Source: Robinsoniella peoriensis (lineage in GTDB: Bacteria; Bacillota; Clostridia; Lachnospirales; Lachnospiraceae). From it: 64,000 bases of DNA. The translations under genes were made by a program, and so were the position numbers. The notes beneath the pieces were generated by a model. It did no database searches, was not told where the DNA came from, and worked only from the letters and a program-made list of their open reading frames with translations. This document shows, piece by piece, positions 43,079 to 52,330 of this stretch (positions are counted from its first letter, which is position 1; each line of letters starts with the position of its first letter). Location of the stretch: NCBI RefSeq assembly GCF_000797495.1, contig NZ_JTGN01000006.1, forward strand, positions 429,449 to 493,448, given 5' to 3'.

Positions 43079-43912
43079 ATGCGCGACTATCTTTTTTTAA
43101 GCAATGATTTTTTCGATATTACCATTTATCAATATGGCTACCAGCAATGTGAACCATTTCATACCTTTGGACCAGCGATGAGAAACCATTACCTGATACA
43201 CTATATCATTTCAGGTACGGGCGTTTACCGTGCCGGCACAGAAAAATCGGAAGCAGAATACCATCTCCATGCAGGCCAGGCATTCTTGATCGAGCCAAAC
43301 AGAGTCATTCATTATACTGCTGATGAAAAAGATCCCTGGGAATATATGTGGATTGAATTTGACGGATTAAAAGCAAAAGAATATGTAAATCATGCAGGTC
43401 TGTCACATGAATCACCGGTTTACAATTCCATAAATGAAGAAGGAAAAAAGAAAGTATATGCATATTTAAGTTATATCATTGACCATCCGGATTCCCCTGC
43501 CCCTGAGATTATGGGCTATACCTATCTGTTTTTTAGCGCATTGATCGAAAGTTCTAAAACCGCAAGGGCACTTCCCAAAAATGATATCAAGAAATTTTAT
43601 ATACAGTCTACGGTAGATTTTATTGAGAATTATTACATGAAAGATATTTCCGTGGAGGATATGGCAGCTAATCTGAGCCTGAACCGCAGCTATTTCAGCA
43701 AGCTTTTCAAAAAAATGACACAAAAAAGCCCACAGGAATTTTTAATCACATACCGCATTCATAAATCCTGTGAGTTTCTGCGTTCCACTGATATGACCAT
43801 AGCCCAGATCTCTCCTCTGGTAGGCTATGCCAATCAATTTCATTTTACACGTGCATTTAAAAATATAATGAATATATCTCCAAATGAATGGAGAAAACGC
43901 AACCGTTATTAA
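43079..43912 (+). CDS. AraC-family transcriptional regulator
   Basis: 277 residues. The N-terminal cupin-like sugar-binding domain (about 1-160) contains HYLIHYIISGTGVYRAG and HAGQAFLIEPNRVIHYTAD. Two C-terminal helix-turn-helix motifs (about 180-277) include SLNRSYFSKLFKKMTQKSPQEFLITYRI and VGYANQFHFTRAFKN. It is a MsmR/RafR-like activator, probably of the divergent alpha-galactoside operon. AAGGAG lies eight bases before the ATG. Confidence 0.9.
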   Translation: MRDYLFLSNDFFDITIYQYGYQQCEPFHTFGPAMRNHYLIHYIISGTGVYRAGTEKSEAEYHLHAGQAFLIEPNRVIHYTADEKDPWEYMWIEFDGLKAKEYVNHAGLSHESPVYNSINEEGKKKVYAYLSYIIDHPDSPAPEIMGYTYLFFSALIESSKTARALPKNDIKKFYIQSTVDFIENYYMKDISVEDMAANLSLNRSYFSKLFKKMTQKSPQEFLITYRIHKSCEFLRSTDMTIAQISPLVGYANQFHFTRAFKNIMNISPNEWRKRNRY

Positions 43913-43928
43913 CAAAGTTTAGAACATA

Positions 43929-45596
43929 TTATAATTTTATTTTGTATTGCTGCTTGTCGGAATACATTCGTTCGTCTGCTTCCCTGAACAATGTTTCCGC
44001 ATCTTTATTGCTGGTACCTCTGACTGCAGATCCACTGGCAATAGAGATGTCATGGCAGTGCACTTTATTATAAATTCTAATCCGTTCCTTCAGTGCTCTA
44101 TCCAATTCAGCCAGGTCAGCATCCTCTTTCTGTATCGCAACCAGGAATTCATCACCTCCGATTCTATAGACATCTCCTACACCGCCGTATTCCAGCTTAA
44201 TACATTCTGCCGCCCCTTTAATTACATCATCACCGGACTTATGCCCATATAAGTCATTTGTCTGCTTTAGGTTATTTAAATCCAGCATAACAAATGCAAG
44301 CGGGGCTTTGTGCTCCTGGTTTTTATCCTTCTCTTTTTCCTCTTCCATAAATTCATCAAAGGAAATGCGGTTCAAAGTCTGTGTCATCATATCCGAATAC
44401 GCCATTTTCTCATAGAGTTCAAACTGCGTCTTCTCCTTCAGATAGAGAAACAGTTCTTCATAATTTAAATAAATCAGAATAACAAGAAAGACGATCAGTC
44501 CATATATGAAAAACTTGCTGTTATCCTCCATTGGATTCGTATAGAAACGGATCAGTGCAATAATTGAAAAAACAGTCAGACACAGAATTGCATATAACAT
44601 CCCTTTTGCTTTCCTGGAATTCATCTTCACCGCTTCATATATTAAAAATGCCACCAAAATGATAATCACCAAAAACATCATCGTATGCGTAATAATCAGC
44701 ATCTGCGGGAAATCAGCTATATTACCCATGTAAAGAAGACTCTGGACAATCATATTTACCCATAATACAGTTTGTATCTGCTCAATATATTTACCTTTTT
44801 TTTCACATATATTCTTTACAAAAGATAAAATATAGACAGGCATTGCCATAAAACTGATAAAAGAGAGGATACATAAGGCCACGCTGTTCCCGATCATAAG
44901 CTGTGACAATTCCGAATCGGACCAAATCCACACCGAAGATATCACCATGAATAATCCCAGATATAAAAATGAATCAAAATTATAATTAAACTTTTTGATA
45001 TACAGCCCGGAATAAACGACCAGCAGCACAATACCAAATAACAAAAGAAATAAGATACAGCCAATCTTTCCTACATTGCTGTATAATACTTCTGTAACAT
45101 ATGCCCCTGTCGTTCCTATTTTAACCGAACCAACTCCTCCCGATAAATTTTTATAGGGACGCTCTAATTCTATGGTAATATCCTTACCGCTGTCCTTTGC
45201 AGATACCGGTATCTGGCAGGAAATGTACCCCAGCATATTCCCCACAGGAGGCTTTGTATCAAAACCATATTCATAGACACAATCCTGTCCGATATTCACC
45301 CTTACCGTTTGATATCCATTATTAAATATTATTTTTTCTCCATCTTTCACCTGGGGAAGCTGATTTTTAAGCTTTATGTACCCTGATTCATTTTTCAGTT
45401 TAAATGGAAAATGAACCGCTTCTCCCTCTTTTCCTTCCAGCTGCCAGCCATCCTGAAATAGCCTGCATTTCTCCACCTTCGGACGGACATCCGGCAGAGC
45501 TGATGTATGAATTACATTTAATAACATAGTAATCAACAGTATACCGGACAGACATGTTAATATTCTTCTAAATGTATTTTTATTTTTTTTGTTCAT
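43929..45596 (-). CDS. Membrane diguanylate cyclase (GGDEF)
   Basis: 555 residues. One N-terminal membrane segment is followed by an extracytoplasmic beta-rich domain (about 35-170), seven or so membrane segments (about 175-385) and a GGDEF domain with the intact signature YRIGGDEFLVAI near residue 495. This resembles the 7TMR-DISM architecture, which senses ligands outside the cell. Predicted product: cyclic di-GMP. The inhibitory RxxD site normally just before GGDEF is not present (the residues there are GGVGDVY). It converges with the AraC gene, so there is no obvious operon partner. Confidence 0.85.
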   Translation of the reverse strand: MNKKNKNTFRRILTCLSGILLITMLLNVIHTSALPDVRPKVEKCRLFQDGWQLEGKEGEAVHFPFKLKNESGYIKLKNQLPQVKDGEKIIFNNGYQTVRVNIGQDCVYEYGFDTKPPVGNMLGYISCQIPVSAKDSGKDITIELERPYKNLSGGVGSVKIGTTGAYVTEVLYSNVGKIGCILFLLLFGIVLLVVYSGLYIKKFNYNFDSFLYLGLFMVISSVWIWSDSELSQLMIGNSVALCILSFISFMAMPVYILSFVKNICEKKGKYIEQIQTVLWVNMIVQSLLYMGNIADFPQMLIITHTMMFLVIIILVAFLIYEAVKMNSRKAKGMLYAILCLTVFSIIALIRFYTNPMEDNSKFFIYGLIVFLVILIYLNYEELFLYLKEKTQFELYEKMAYSDMMTQTLNRISFDEFMEEEKEKDKNQEHKAPLAFVMLDLNNLKQTNDLYGHKSGDDVIKGAAECIKLEYGGVGDVYRIGGDEFLVAIQKEDADLAELDRALKERIRIYNKVHCHDISIASGSAVRGTSNKDAETLFREADERMYSDKQQYKIKL

Positions 45597-45721
45597 ATAT
45601 ACCTGCTCCGTTATTCCTGAATCTCATTGAACAATACTTCATTCAAATGTAAAGACTCAACTTTGTGAACGTATCTTCTTTAAGATATTTTATCACACTC
45701 AACAACAAAACACTATATCAT

Positions 45722-46753
45722 TTAGTCCCCCAATTTCACATACCGAAACTTTGGACTTTTACCCTTCTGTATAATAAGATAAATCAGAATCCATACCACA
45801 CTGTGAACCAGCAGAATTACAATATTCATGCCTGCCTCTTCCATCCTGCCGTGAAGCAAATCCATAAGACCGTAAAATGTTGCGCTGGACGGCAGCAGAT
45901 ACGATAACCCCCGTACTATGCTCTCTTCCGGGGCCACCAAATAGCAGACGATCGGCGGTGCGATAAATATTATCATAACAATTTTCAAGTACACAATGCC
46001 TACCATAAGTCCATCTGCTATCCGCCCGATAAATACCCCCGCCAATGCTGAAATAAAGGCAGAAAAGATGATCAGAAGCAGTATCCCGGGAATCCCGGAT
46101 AACTCCGGCCGCATGCAAACCCATGCCGTCAGAATTGTGGAAACCACGCCTCCGGCAAACCCCAGCAGGATTTTCTGCAGCAGATAATTCGTCGGTGTCA
46201 TAGGCAGTATTTCATTAATCAATGCCACCCCATCCTCTTTTTCCCCAATGATACTCATGGCATTAAAAGTACATCCCATAAACATAGCCGTCACCATTGT
46301 AATGACAATCAACAAAGATTTTAACACATTGCTGTCACTGGCATTTGGAAGAATTTTCACATTCCCGTCTTGAAATGAACCGCGGTTTTCATAGAGATTC
46401 GGAAGGAAATCCGCGATTTTAACACTGACACTCAGTTCATCTCCTGCCAGCATCGTCTGAATGCCATCTCCATTCTGCATCACCCCAATCATTTGAGACG
46501 AGGGCTCCAGAATCTGTGCTTTTAGTTCCTGAATACTTCCAAACGGTGTTACAATTCCGCTATCTTTAAGCCAGTCTACCGTTTCTTTCGGCAAATCATT
46601 TCCGATGATACCAAAAGATATTTCATTTACAGCCGTAAAACTTGCTGCAGATATAAAATGAATGGCAATTCCAACAATGATCGGCAGTAAAAATGAGAGG
46701 ATACACATTTTATCTTTACTGATATTTTTCAGCTGATATTTTAATCCGTTCAT
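45722..46753 (-). CDS. ABC-2 type exporter permease (second)
   Basis: 343 residues. One N-terminal membrane helix, a large external domain (about 35-150) and then five or six membrane segments, including MGCTFNAMSIIGEKEDGVALINEILPMTP, a typical ABC-2 coupling segment. It forms a heterodimer with the permease encoded just upstream; export substrate unknown (peptide, lipid or antibiotic). Confidence 0.82.
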   Translation of the reverse strand: MNGLKYQLKNISKDKMCILSFLLPIIVGIAIHFISAASFTAVNEISFGIIGNDLPKETVDWLKDSGIVTPFGSIQELKAQILEPSSQMIGVMQNGDGIQTMLAGDELSVSVKIADFLPNLYENRGSFQDGNVKILPNASDSNVLKSLLIVITMVTAMFMGCTFNAMSIIGEKEDGVALINEILPMTPTNYLLQKILLGFAGGVVSTILTAWVCMRPELSGIPGILLLIIFSAFISALAGVFIGRIADGLMVGIVYLKIVMIIFIAPPIVCYLVAPEESIVRGLSYLLPSSATFYGLMDLLHGRMEEAGMNIVILLVHSVVWILIYLIIQKGKSPKFRYVKLGD

Positions 46754-46754
46754 T

Positions 46755-47747
46755 CTATCCCTCCTTTGTCATTTCCCGGCTTAAAACTCTCCGGGCAAAA
46801 TAAAACAGCAATCCAATGGCAGCGATACATACAAGATAATAAATGCTATTTGCGTTAGGAGTATTAAAATAAGCATTCTTCATAGCCATAAACAAATGGT
46901 ACATTGGATGAAAGTCTATCCATCCCCAGGATACATTTGTCTGCCCTGCAAGAAAAACCGGGGTAGTAACAAATATAGCTAACACCAGATAGAGTAATGA
47001 AAACTGCTTAAAATCAGGAATCCATACGGCACAGAGGAAACCGGCCAAAGCCATAATGGTAGAAAGTATCCCCACCTGAAGCAGCACATCCGGCATTACA
47101 GCCAGCGCAGAAGGAATCCCTAAATTGAAAATCGTCAGTAATACTGCAAATAGCAGGTCGGACAGGAAAAATAATAACAGCTTAGAACCTATAAATGCAG
47201 CTTTACTTATAGGCAGAATGCTATGAACACGGATCACCCCCATCTGCTTTTCTTTAAACAAGGTTGATGCAACACCCAGGAAACCTACCGCAGCCAGTTC
47301 GAAAAATAAGAACTCACTGGTGATCTCACGGCGGTTTTTCATTTCTTTATTATTGGTTCCGATTACCACGGCACGATTACCACTGGTATTTGAAATCAGT
47401 GACCGGGCATAAGCAGCCCGATAATGGTCTGCCTTACTGCTTCCGGAGCTGACCATTATGATTTCCGGTGAATCTCCACTGGCATCAATCCCCACAGAGT
47501 ACCCATCCAAGCAGACCTTCTGCAGCTCTTCTTTTGAATTTACCACGGTTACATCCGCTGATGCATTGAACTGGTTTCCCATAGGTTCAAATAAGTAAAC
47601 CGGATAAATATCCTGGTCGGTCTTCACATAGACGAAGTTGATATAACAGGTATACAGGATCAGTGATCCCAGTGCCAACAGAAAAAACCTGCTGGAAAAC
47701 ATCATTCGGAAATCTTTTTTAAGCAAAGACAGAAAACTGTTTACCAT
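46755..47747 (-). CDS. ABC-2 type exporter permease (first)
   Basis: 330 residues with the same layout: an N-terminal helix, an external domain (about 40-140), then a membrane domain with STLFKEKQMGVIRVHSILPISKAAFIGSK, the coupling helix region. It is 1 bp from the second permease and overlaps the ATPase gene end by one base. Confidence 0.82.
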   Translation of the reverse strand: MVNSFLSLLKKDFRMMFSSRFFLLALGSLILYTCYINFVYVKTDQDIYPVYLFEPMGNQFNASADVTVVNSKEELQKVCLDGYSVGIDASGDSPEIIMVSSGSSKADHYRAAYARSLISNTSGNRAVVIGTNNKEMKNRREITSEFLFFELAAVGFLGVASTLFKEKQMGVIRVHSILPISKAAFIGSKLLLFFLSDLLFAVLLTIFNLGIPSALAVMPDVLLQVGILSTIMALAGFLCAVWIPDFKQFSLLYLVLAIFVTTPVFLAGQTNVSWGWIDFHPMYHLFMAMKNAYFNTPNANSIYYLVCIAAIGLLFYFARRVLSREMTKEG

Positions 47748-48592
47748 CAGGTCAGCCCCCTTCCCGTATATTGGATAAACATATCCTCCAATGTGGGTTC
47801 TTTGGAGTGGATGCTGATGATCTCATCATGGGGAAACGGAATTCCGGTTTCTAACTCCGGCGGCAGAATCATCTTGCTTTCCCGTTTTCCAAGATACAGA
47901 TACTCTACAACAATTTCCTTACTGCTGTTACGCTCCTTTAATTTCTTAGGCGTATCAAGTGCTGCGATAGTTCCATTGGAAATAAATGCGACTCTGTCAC
48001 AAAGCAGATCTGCATCGTGCATATTGTGGGTGGTGAGAAATACCGTCGTTCCCTTCCTGCGTTCCTCTTCTATAATATTACGAAATAAAACAGCTCCCGC
48101 CGGATCCAGTCCACTGGTAGGCTCATCCAGGAACAAAAGCCTGGGATTACTAAGCAAGGCACGCGCCATACTCACCCGCTGACGCATACCTTTGGAATAA
48201 GTAGACACCTGCTTTTTCAGATAATCCGGCTTAAATTCCAGTTTTTCCAGAAGTTCACCTATATCGCGCCGCTGCTCTCTGGGATAAAATGATGCAAAGT
48301 AATTCAGATTATCCAATGCACTTAAATTGGCATATAAGTATGGGAACTCAAAAAGCACGCCAATCTTTTGATGAAATTCAGTAGGATCCAGTGACGGATC
48401 CTTTCCAAATAGAGATATCTCCCCTCCATATCCTTTTAAAATCCCGGTCAGTATTTTTTGTGTCGTAGATTTACCTGACCCGTTTGGACCCAGAAATCCA
48501 AATATTTCTCCTGTTTTCACCTTAAAATCAAGCCCGTGGAGTGCCTGTTTATTTTTACTGTAAGAAAACGTCAGCTCTTTTACCGCAATCAT
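47747..48592 (-). CDS. ABC exporter ATP-binding protein
   Basis: 281 residues. Walker A GPNGSGKST, a signature region STYSKGMRQRVSMARALL, Walker B LLFLDEPTSGLDPAG and the switch region TTHNMHDAD. The class is the drug/lantibiotic exporter type (CcmA/BcrA-like). Its ATG overlaps the stop of the small membrane protein gene (ATGA), and it precedes the two permease genes. Confidence 0.9.
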   Translation of the reverse strand: MIAVKELTFSYSKNKQALHGLDFKVKTGEIFGFLGPNGSGKSTTQKILTGILKGYGGEISLFGKDPSLDPTEFHQKIGVLFEFPYLYANLSALDNLNYFASFYPREQRRDIGELLEKLEFKPDYLKKQVSTYSKGMRQRVSMARALLSNPRLLFLDEPTSGLDPAGAVLFRNIIEEERRKGTTVFLTTHNMHDADLLCDRVAFISNGTIAALDTPKKLKERNSSKEIVVEYLYLGKRESKMILPPELETGIPFPHDEIISIHSKEPTLEDMFIQYTGRGLT

Positions 48593-48744
48593 TCTTCATC
48601 CCCCCACCGATTTCTTCTGCTGTCCTTGTGTTCCTTTTGCTTTCTGCTCCACCACTTCATAAATTTCACCTTGGCGGGGATAATCACCGCTGCGCCTGCA
48701 AGAATTAACAGCCACCAGTACCATTCCATATCTAAAAACTTCAT
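48589..48744 (-). CDS. Small single-span membrane protein
   Basis: 51 residues from ATG 48744 (AAAGGAGG upstream; the open frame to 48774 is not needed). One membrane helix (YWWLLILAGAAVIIPAKV) is followed by a highly basic tail rich in Lys, Arg and Trp. Overlap with the ABC ATPase gene suggests an accessory subunit of the exporter. No family recognised. Confidence 0.7.
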   Translation of the reverse strand: MKFLDMEWYWWLLILAGAAVIIPAKVKFMKWWSRKQKEHKDSRRNRWGDEE

Positions 48745-49070
48745 TATAAAACCTCCTTTTCTAAAGCGGGACAATTCTCAAACACATTTTAGAAAACGAG
48801 GTTGAAGTTGAAGTGTGGCTGCTGTGAAATCGGTGTGAAATAATTTTAATGACTATTCTTATTTTGTAACAAAGGTGGCACAAAGGCCGGCCGCAAGCTG
48901 TGCCAGGATTAGTCCTGTTAATCCCCATATGTTTGTAGAGACAAACAGGAACTGTTGATAATGCTGCCGTGACCTTACTTTAGGACGCACTTACCACGAG
49001 TTAAATATTGATAAGGTAAATTAAATTTGTTCCTCAAAATTGGGATTCATCGGGTTTAACTACTCTGCGA
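48745..49070. other. Gap with a degenerate reading frame
   Basis: 326 bp without an intact gene. Apart from the membrane-protein remnant at 48859-48990 I see no promoter or strong hairpin. Confidence 0.4.
48859..48990 (-). pseudogene. Possible C-terminal remnant of a membrane transporter
   Basis: A 43-codon frame on the minus strand, closed upstream by TAA, reads FLFVSTNIWGLTGLILAQLA and then AAGLCATFVTK. This looks like the last membrane helix of a transporter such as a MATE protein. There is no start codon context. Judged by eye only. Confidence 0.35.
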
Positions 49071-49556
49071 CTATAAAGCCGATTTACGCACATTGACCTC
49101 TGCACAGACCAGCCCCGCTATATGCTCCGCCGTTTCATTTGTCAACCAAAAGAACATTCCGTCATTACGGCACTTTTTATGTGTTTCGCCATTCAAGGCA
49201 TAAACAAAACCCTTCACGCAGGTATCACTACAAGCATTGGGGTCAATCAGTCTCTTACAATCACGAGAAGTAGTCATTTCCTTTTGCATATCAGCAGGCA
49301 GAGAAGCAAGTATGTCCTCATACTTGCCGGCGTTGTCACCGTAAATCCGCGCCAAAATACCCGACTTTCTAAAAACCCAATTCATTACTGTTTTCTTTTT
49401 TAACTGGTATGAAGCAGTATAACCGCTCTTTACTTCCTTGATGACAAGGTCACACCCTTGTTCAATAAGTTTATTATTAAGTTTCTCTACAAACGCTTGA
49501 TGTTCTGGCGTAACTGCCATTAGAAACTCCTTAAACGAAGCCTTTTCTTTTGCCAT
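49071..49556 (-). CDS. Uncharacterised Cys-containing protein
   Basis: 161 residues from ATG 49556, with GGAGG eight bases upstream. I do not recognise the family with confidence. The first half is a mixed alpha/beta domain (SYQLKKKTVMNWVFRKSG); the second half has four cysteines in DCKRLIDPNACSDTCVKGF and HKKCRND, a possible metal or disulfide cluster. There is no signal peptide or membrane segment. It forms a short operon with the 40-residue ORF upstream, next to an IS insertion. Confidence 0.7.
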   Translation of the reverse strand: MAKEKASFKEFLMAVTPEHQAFVEKLNNKLIEQGCDLVIKEVKSGYTASYQLKKKTVMNWVFRKSGILARIYGDNAGKYEDILASLPADMQKEMTTSRDCKRLIDPNACSDTCVKGFVYALNGETHKKCRNDGMFFWLTNETAEHIAGLVCAEVNVRKSAL

Positions 49557-49589
49557 TATCTTTTTCCTCCACAAATTCCAATCTGACAA

Positions 49590-49712
49590 TTACGCAAACT
49601 CTGCTATCACGATCTCGTTTCCGTCAATATCTTTTAAGGGAACCTCGTAAGTTCCCCAATTATCTGCAATTGGCCCATCCCAATAATCATGAATAGTAAT
49701 TACCTTTTCCAT
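49590..49712 (-). CDS. Small ORF, 40 residues
   Basis: Begins MEKVITIHDYWDGPIADNWG and ends EIVIAEFA. The opening MEKVITIHDYWDGP resembles the start of a larger conserved small-protein family (I recall similar starts in uncharacterised Firmicute proteins), and the later part KDIDGNEIVIAEF looks like a beta-hairpin. It may be a whole small protein or an internally deleted gene. It ends 33 bp before the next gene and begins ~60 bp from the IS end. Confidence 0.5.
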   Translation of the reverse strand: MEKVITIHDYWDGPIADNWGTYEVPLKDIDGNEIVIAEFA

Positions 49713-50008
49713 AGCCCCACCCCCAAAACACTGTCTACAAAAGCATTATACTAAACTATCAAGAAAAATATAATGTACCCATAAGTGTGGACACATCATT
49801 TAGCGGGGCTCCCATTTTTTTAGACATCCCTTCCCATTAGTTCCATATAAATGGACACCCCCTCACCTTTCAGAACCCCAATTGTGGACATGCCTTGCTG
49901 GTATACCCTGTTTCTGGGACAACTGGCTTGGATGATTGCTGAGGCCTCTTTTGGCTTAGACACCTCTCTTGGCTTATGGTATTCTTATCTAAGAACAGGA
50001 GGAATACC

Positions 50009-50428
50009 ATGACCAAAAACCCTTTTACCAATGAACAAATGCTGCTGCTTCGTCAAAATCCTTACACCTACAAGGTGTCCAAATTCCAATTAACCTTTAC
50101 CAGGGAGTTCAAGGAGATCTTTTACTCGGAATACCAGTTAGGGGAGATTCCGCGGCAGATCCTCGCAGATCATGGCTATGATCCTGCCGTCCTTGGGGAC
50201 CGCAGGGTATGGAGCATTGCCAGACACATTCGGGAACAGTACGATAAATATGGCGGGTTTCACCAAGGACATTCCCCTCACAGGATGCAAAGCTCCGTCT
50301 CCCCGGCTGCTGATCTGCCGCCATCCGAAAAGGATGAATTAAAACAGCTTCGGCATGAGGTTGATTATCTGAAACAGGAAGTTGAGTTCTTAAAAAAAAT
50401 TTCCTCACTCAGGACTACAAGGAAGTAG
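50009..50428 (+). CDS. IS3-family transposase OrfA
   Basis: 139 residues from ATG 50009 with AGGAGG (49997-50002). The N-terminal helix-turn-helix region (about 15-75) contains FKEIFYSEYQLGEIPRQILADHG. The C-terminal coiled coil (about 105-135) contains LKQLRHEVDYLKQEVEFLKK, a leucine zipper for multimerisation. A run of eight A (50392-50399) near the end is the expected frameshift site; a -1 shift there continues as NFLTQDYKEVGALLMNDSS directly into orfB. Confidence 0.85.
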   Translation: MTKNPFTNEQMLLLRQNPYTYKVSKFQLTFTREFKEIFYSEYQLGEIPRQILADHGYDPAVLGDRRVWSIARHIREQYDKYGGFHQGHSPHRMQSSVSPAADLPPSEKDELKQLRHEVDYLKQEVEFLKKISSLRTTRK

Positions 50429-50439
50429 GTGCTCTGCTT

Positions 50440-51453
50440 ATGAACGACTCTTCCTGTATATTTGAGATTATCCAGCAAACGATCCGGCAAAGCGAGAATT
50501 CCCTTTCTGCCAAAGAACTCTGTTCCATAGCCGGTGTTTCCAGAAGCGGTTATTACGCCTGGATAAAGGCAGCTCCTGTCCGTTCGCTTCAGGAACAGAA
50601 GGACCGTGAGGATTTTGATCTGGTTCTGGCCGCTTACAGGCTGCATGGTTATGCCAAAGGGGCCAGGGGCATCTATATGGAACTGCTCCATATGACCCCG
50701 CCGGTGATCATGAACCTGAAAAAAATCCGCAGGCTGATGGAAAAGTTCCACCTCTCCTGTCCATACCGAGGCCCAAATCCATATAAAAGAATGGCAAAGG
50801 CACTAAGGACCAGCAATGTAGCGGACAACCTGCTAAACCGTGAGTTCGAATGTTATGGACCAAGAATAGTCTTGTTGACGGATATCACTTATCTGTCCTA
50901 TAGCGGATCCTTTGCCTACCTGTCAACCATCCTGGATGCCTTTACCAGGCAGATACTTTCTTATGTGCTCAGTGACTCCCTGGAAGTGGATTTTGTTCTT
51001 GAAACGGTCAATAAACTGGTGGCCGATCATGGGATCTCACTTCAAGCAGAAACAATCATCCACAGTGATCAGGGGTGCCATTACACCAGCCAAAGTTTTC
51101 TTCATATACTTTATAACAAGAAGCTGCGCCAGTCCATGTCCCGGCGTGGCAACTGCTGGGACAATGCGCCCCAGGAGAGTTTCTTTGGGCATATGAAGGA
51201 CCATATCAAGGCAAAACTGGCTGAATGCGTAAGCTTTGCAGAGGTACAGTCTGTCATTGATGACTACATGGCTTATTATAATAATCAGCGGTACCAATGG
51301 CATCTGGCGAAGCTTGCACCCAATGAGTTTTATAAATTTGTCATCACTGGAGAATATCCACTGGATGTTCCCAAAATACCTGCGCATCCGGTCATAGCCA
51401 AAAAACCGGAAGAACTTGGATGCCAATTATATCAGAAAAATACGGATAGTTAA
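50440..51453 (+). CDS. IS3-family transposase OrfB (integrase core)
   Basis: 337 residues. An N-terminal HTH_21-like region (YRLHGYAKGARGIYMELL) is followed by the rve integrase core. The DDE triad is in LLTDITYL, IIHSDQGCHYTS and NAPQESFFGHMK; CPYRGPNPYKRMAKAL lies before it. It has no good ribosome site of its own and is probably made mainly as an OrfAB fusion by -1 frameshifting. Confidence 0.88.
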   Translation: MNDSSCIFEIIQQTIRQSENSLSAKELCSIAGVSRSGYYAWIKAAPVRSLQEQKDREDFDLVLAAYRLHGYAKGARGIYMELLHMTPPVIMNLKKIRRLMEKFHLSCPYRGPNPYKRMAKALRTSNVADNLLNREFECYGPRIVLLTDITYLSYSGSFAYLSTILDAFTRQILSYVLSDSLEVDFVLETVNKLVADHGISLQAETIIHSDQGCHYTSQSFLHILYNKKLRQSMSRRGNCWDNAPQESFFGHMKDHIKAKLAECVSFAEVQSVIDDYMAYYNNQRYQWHLAKLAPNEFYKFVITGEYPLDVPKIPAHPVIAKKPEELGCQLYQKNTDS

Positions 51454-51577
51454 AAAATTTCATAGAATACCATGACATTTAAAGAGGTGTACCTGTATGC
51501 AGGATACTTTGGAAGTAAAGGTGCGAAAAAAGTGCCCCACTTTTTAAAATGTCCTTGACAAAGGGTACAGTTCATTC

Positions 51578-52005
51578 GTTGATACAAAGCTGGTTTTCTC
51601 AGCAGGTTGGAACCCTGGGGGGTGGCTGGCTGTTCTTTATTGTATGTAGCGCAGTATGTTTCGGCTGTTTATGCGTAAAAGAAGATGAAAGTTTACACCT
51701 TTTCTGGAATAAAGATACAAATTACGGTGATAAGTTCAGTTGCTTTATGCTATTCGTTTTCAGCATGATAAACGCCTGGGGCTGAAGCTGGTTGTTCTTT
51801 ATTGGATGGATTGCAGTATATTTTTGGCTGTTTATGCATAAAAGAAGATAACGTCTACTTCTTTTTCTAATCGCGGAATGAAAAACAAATTCCGTTCTCA
51901 AGATCAGTTGCTTTACATCAGTAGCTTTATGCCAATAGCGTACAGCATGCCACACCCCCGGGGCCCAACCATGCTGAGAAAACCAGCTTTGTATCAATAA
52001 ACTTC
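51578..52005. repeat. 'D' element: long inverted repeat with duplicated core
   Basis: The outer arms share TTGATACAAAGCTGGTTTTC and then CTCAGCA, one copy at 51580 and the inverse ending near 52000; similarity extends about 45 bp. Inside, a ~165-bp module occurs twice in direct orientation: TTCTTTATTG...GGCTGTTTATGC...AAAAGAAGAT at 51633 and 51799, and GCTTTATGC...CAGCATG at 51742 and 51924. Open frames here are not gene-like. It starts 9 bp after the IS. Confidence 0.65.
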
Positions 52006-52084
52006 ATCCCGGAAAGAGAAGGGGGCGGACCATGGCAGGCGTTTGGAAGGCGTATAGCAGATCTGAGCATTTACTTACCTTGCC

Positions 52085-52326
52085 GGAGTGTTTTTTGGCG
52101 GATAGTATTCGACTGGCTCCCATCGGATACTAAGCGGGCAGTGAGCTGCGAAATGCATCAGGATTTCGGAGCGAATGCCCGCGTGCCGCCAAAAAGCGCT
52201 CTGGGAAAGTTAGAAAATGCCAGTTCTGCGGTAAGCCTTCCAAACGCCTGCCATGGTCCGCCCCCTTCTCTTTTCGCGCACTACTTCCATCTACAAAGCG
52301 TCCCCTTCCTCAGCGAAACCCCAATA
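52085..52326. repeat. 'B' element, copy B2
   Basis: The left half holds nested inverted repeats: TTTTTTGGCGG (52090) against CCGCCAAAAA (52187), and GCGGGCA (52134) against TGCCCGC (52177). The right half shares GTTAGAAAATGCCAGTTCTG (52208) with 53406 and continues similar to CTACAAAGCGTCCCCTTC. It belongs to the same family as 7190-7318 and 53288-53520. Confidence 0.65.
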
Positions 52327-52330
52327 TAAT

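Larger units (their letters stand above)
49774..51569 (+). mobile_element. Complete IS3-family insertion sequence
   Basis: 1796 bp bounded by imperfect inverted repeats of about 35 bp: both ends begin TGTACCC, share GGACA at offset 15-19 and end in a GGGG block. It contains orfA and orfB in two overlapping frames. No target-site duplication is visible (taa on the left, gtt on the right), so the element is old or arose by recombination. Confidence 0.85.

Noticed and set aside
51549..51997. Two open frames of 78 and 91 codons on opposite strands
   Set aside because: Both begin with the same IQSWFSQ because they read the inverted repeats of the D element; composition and position are not gene-like.
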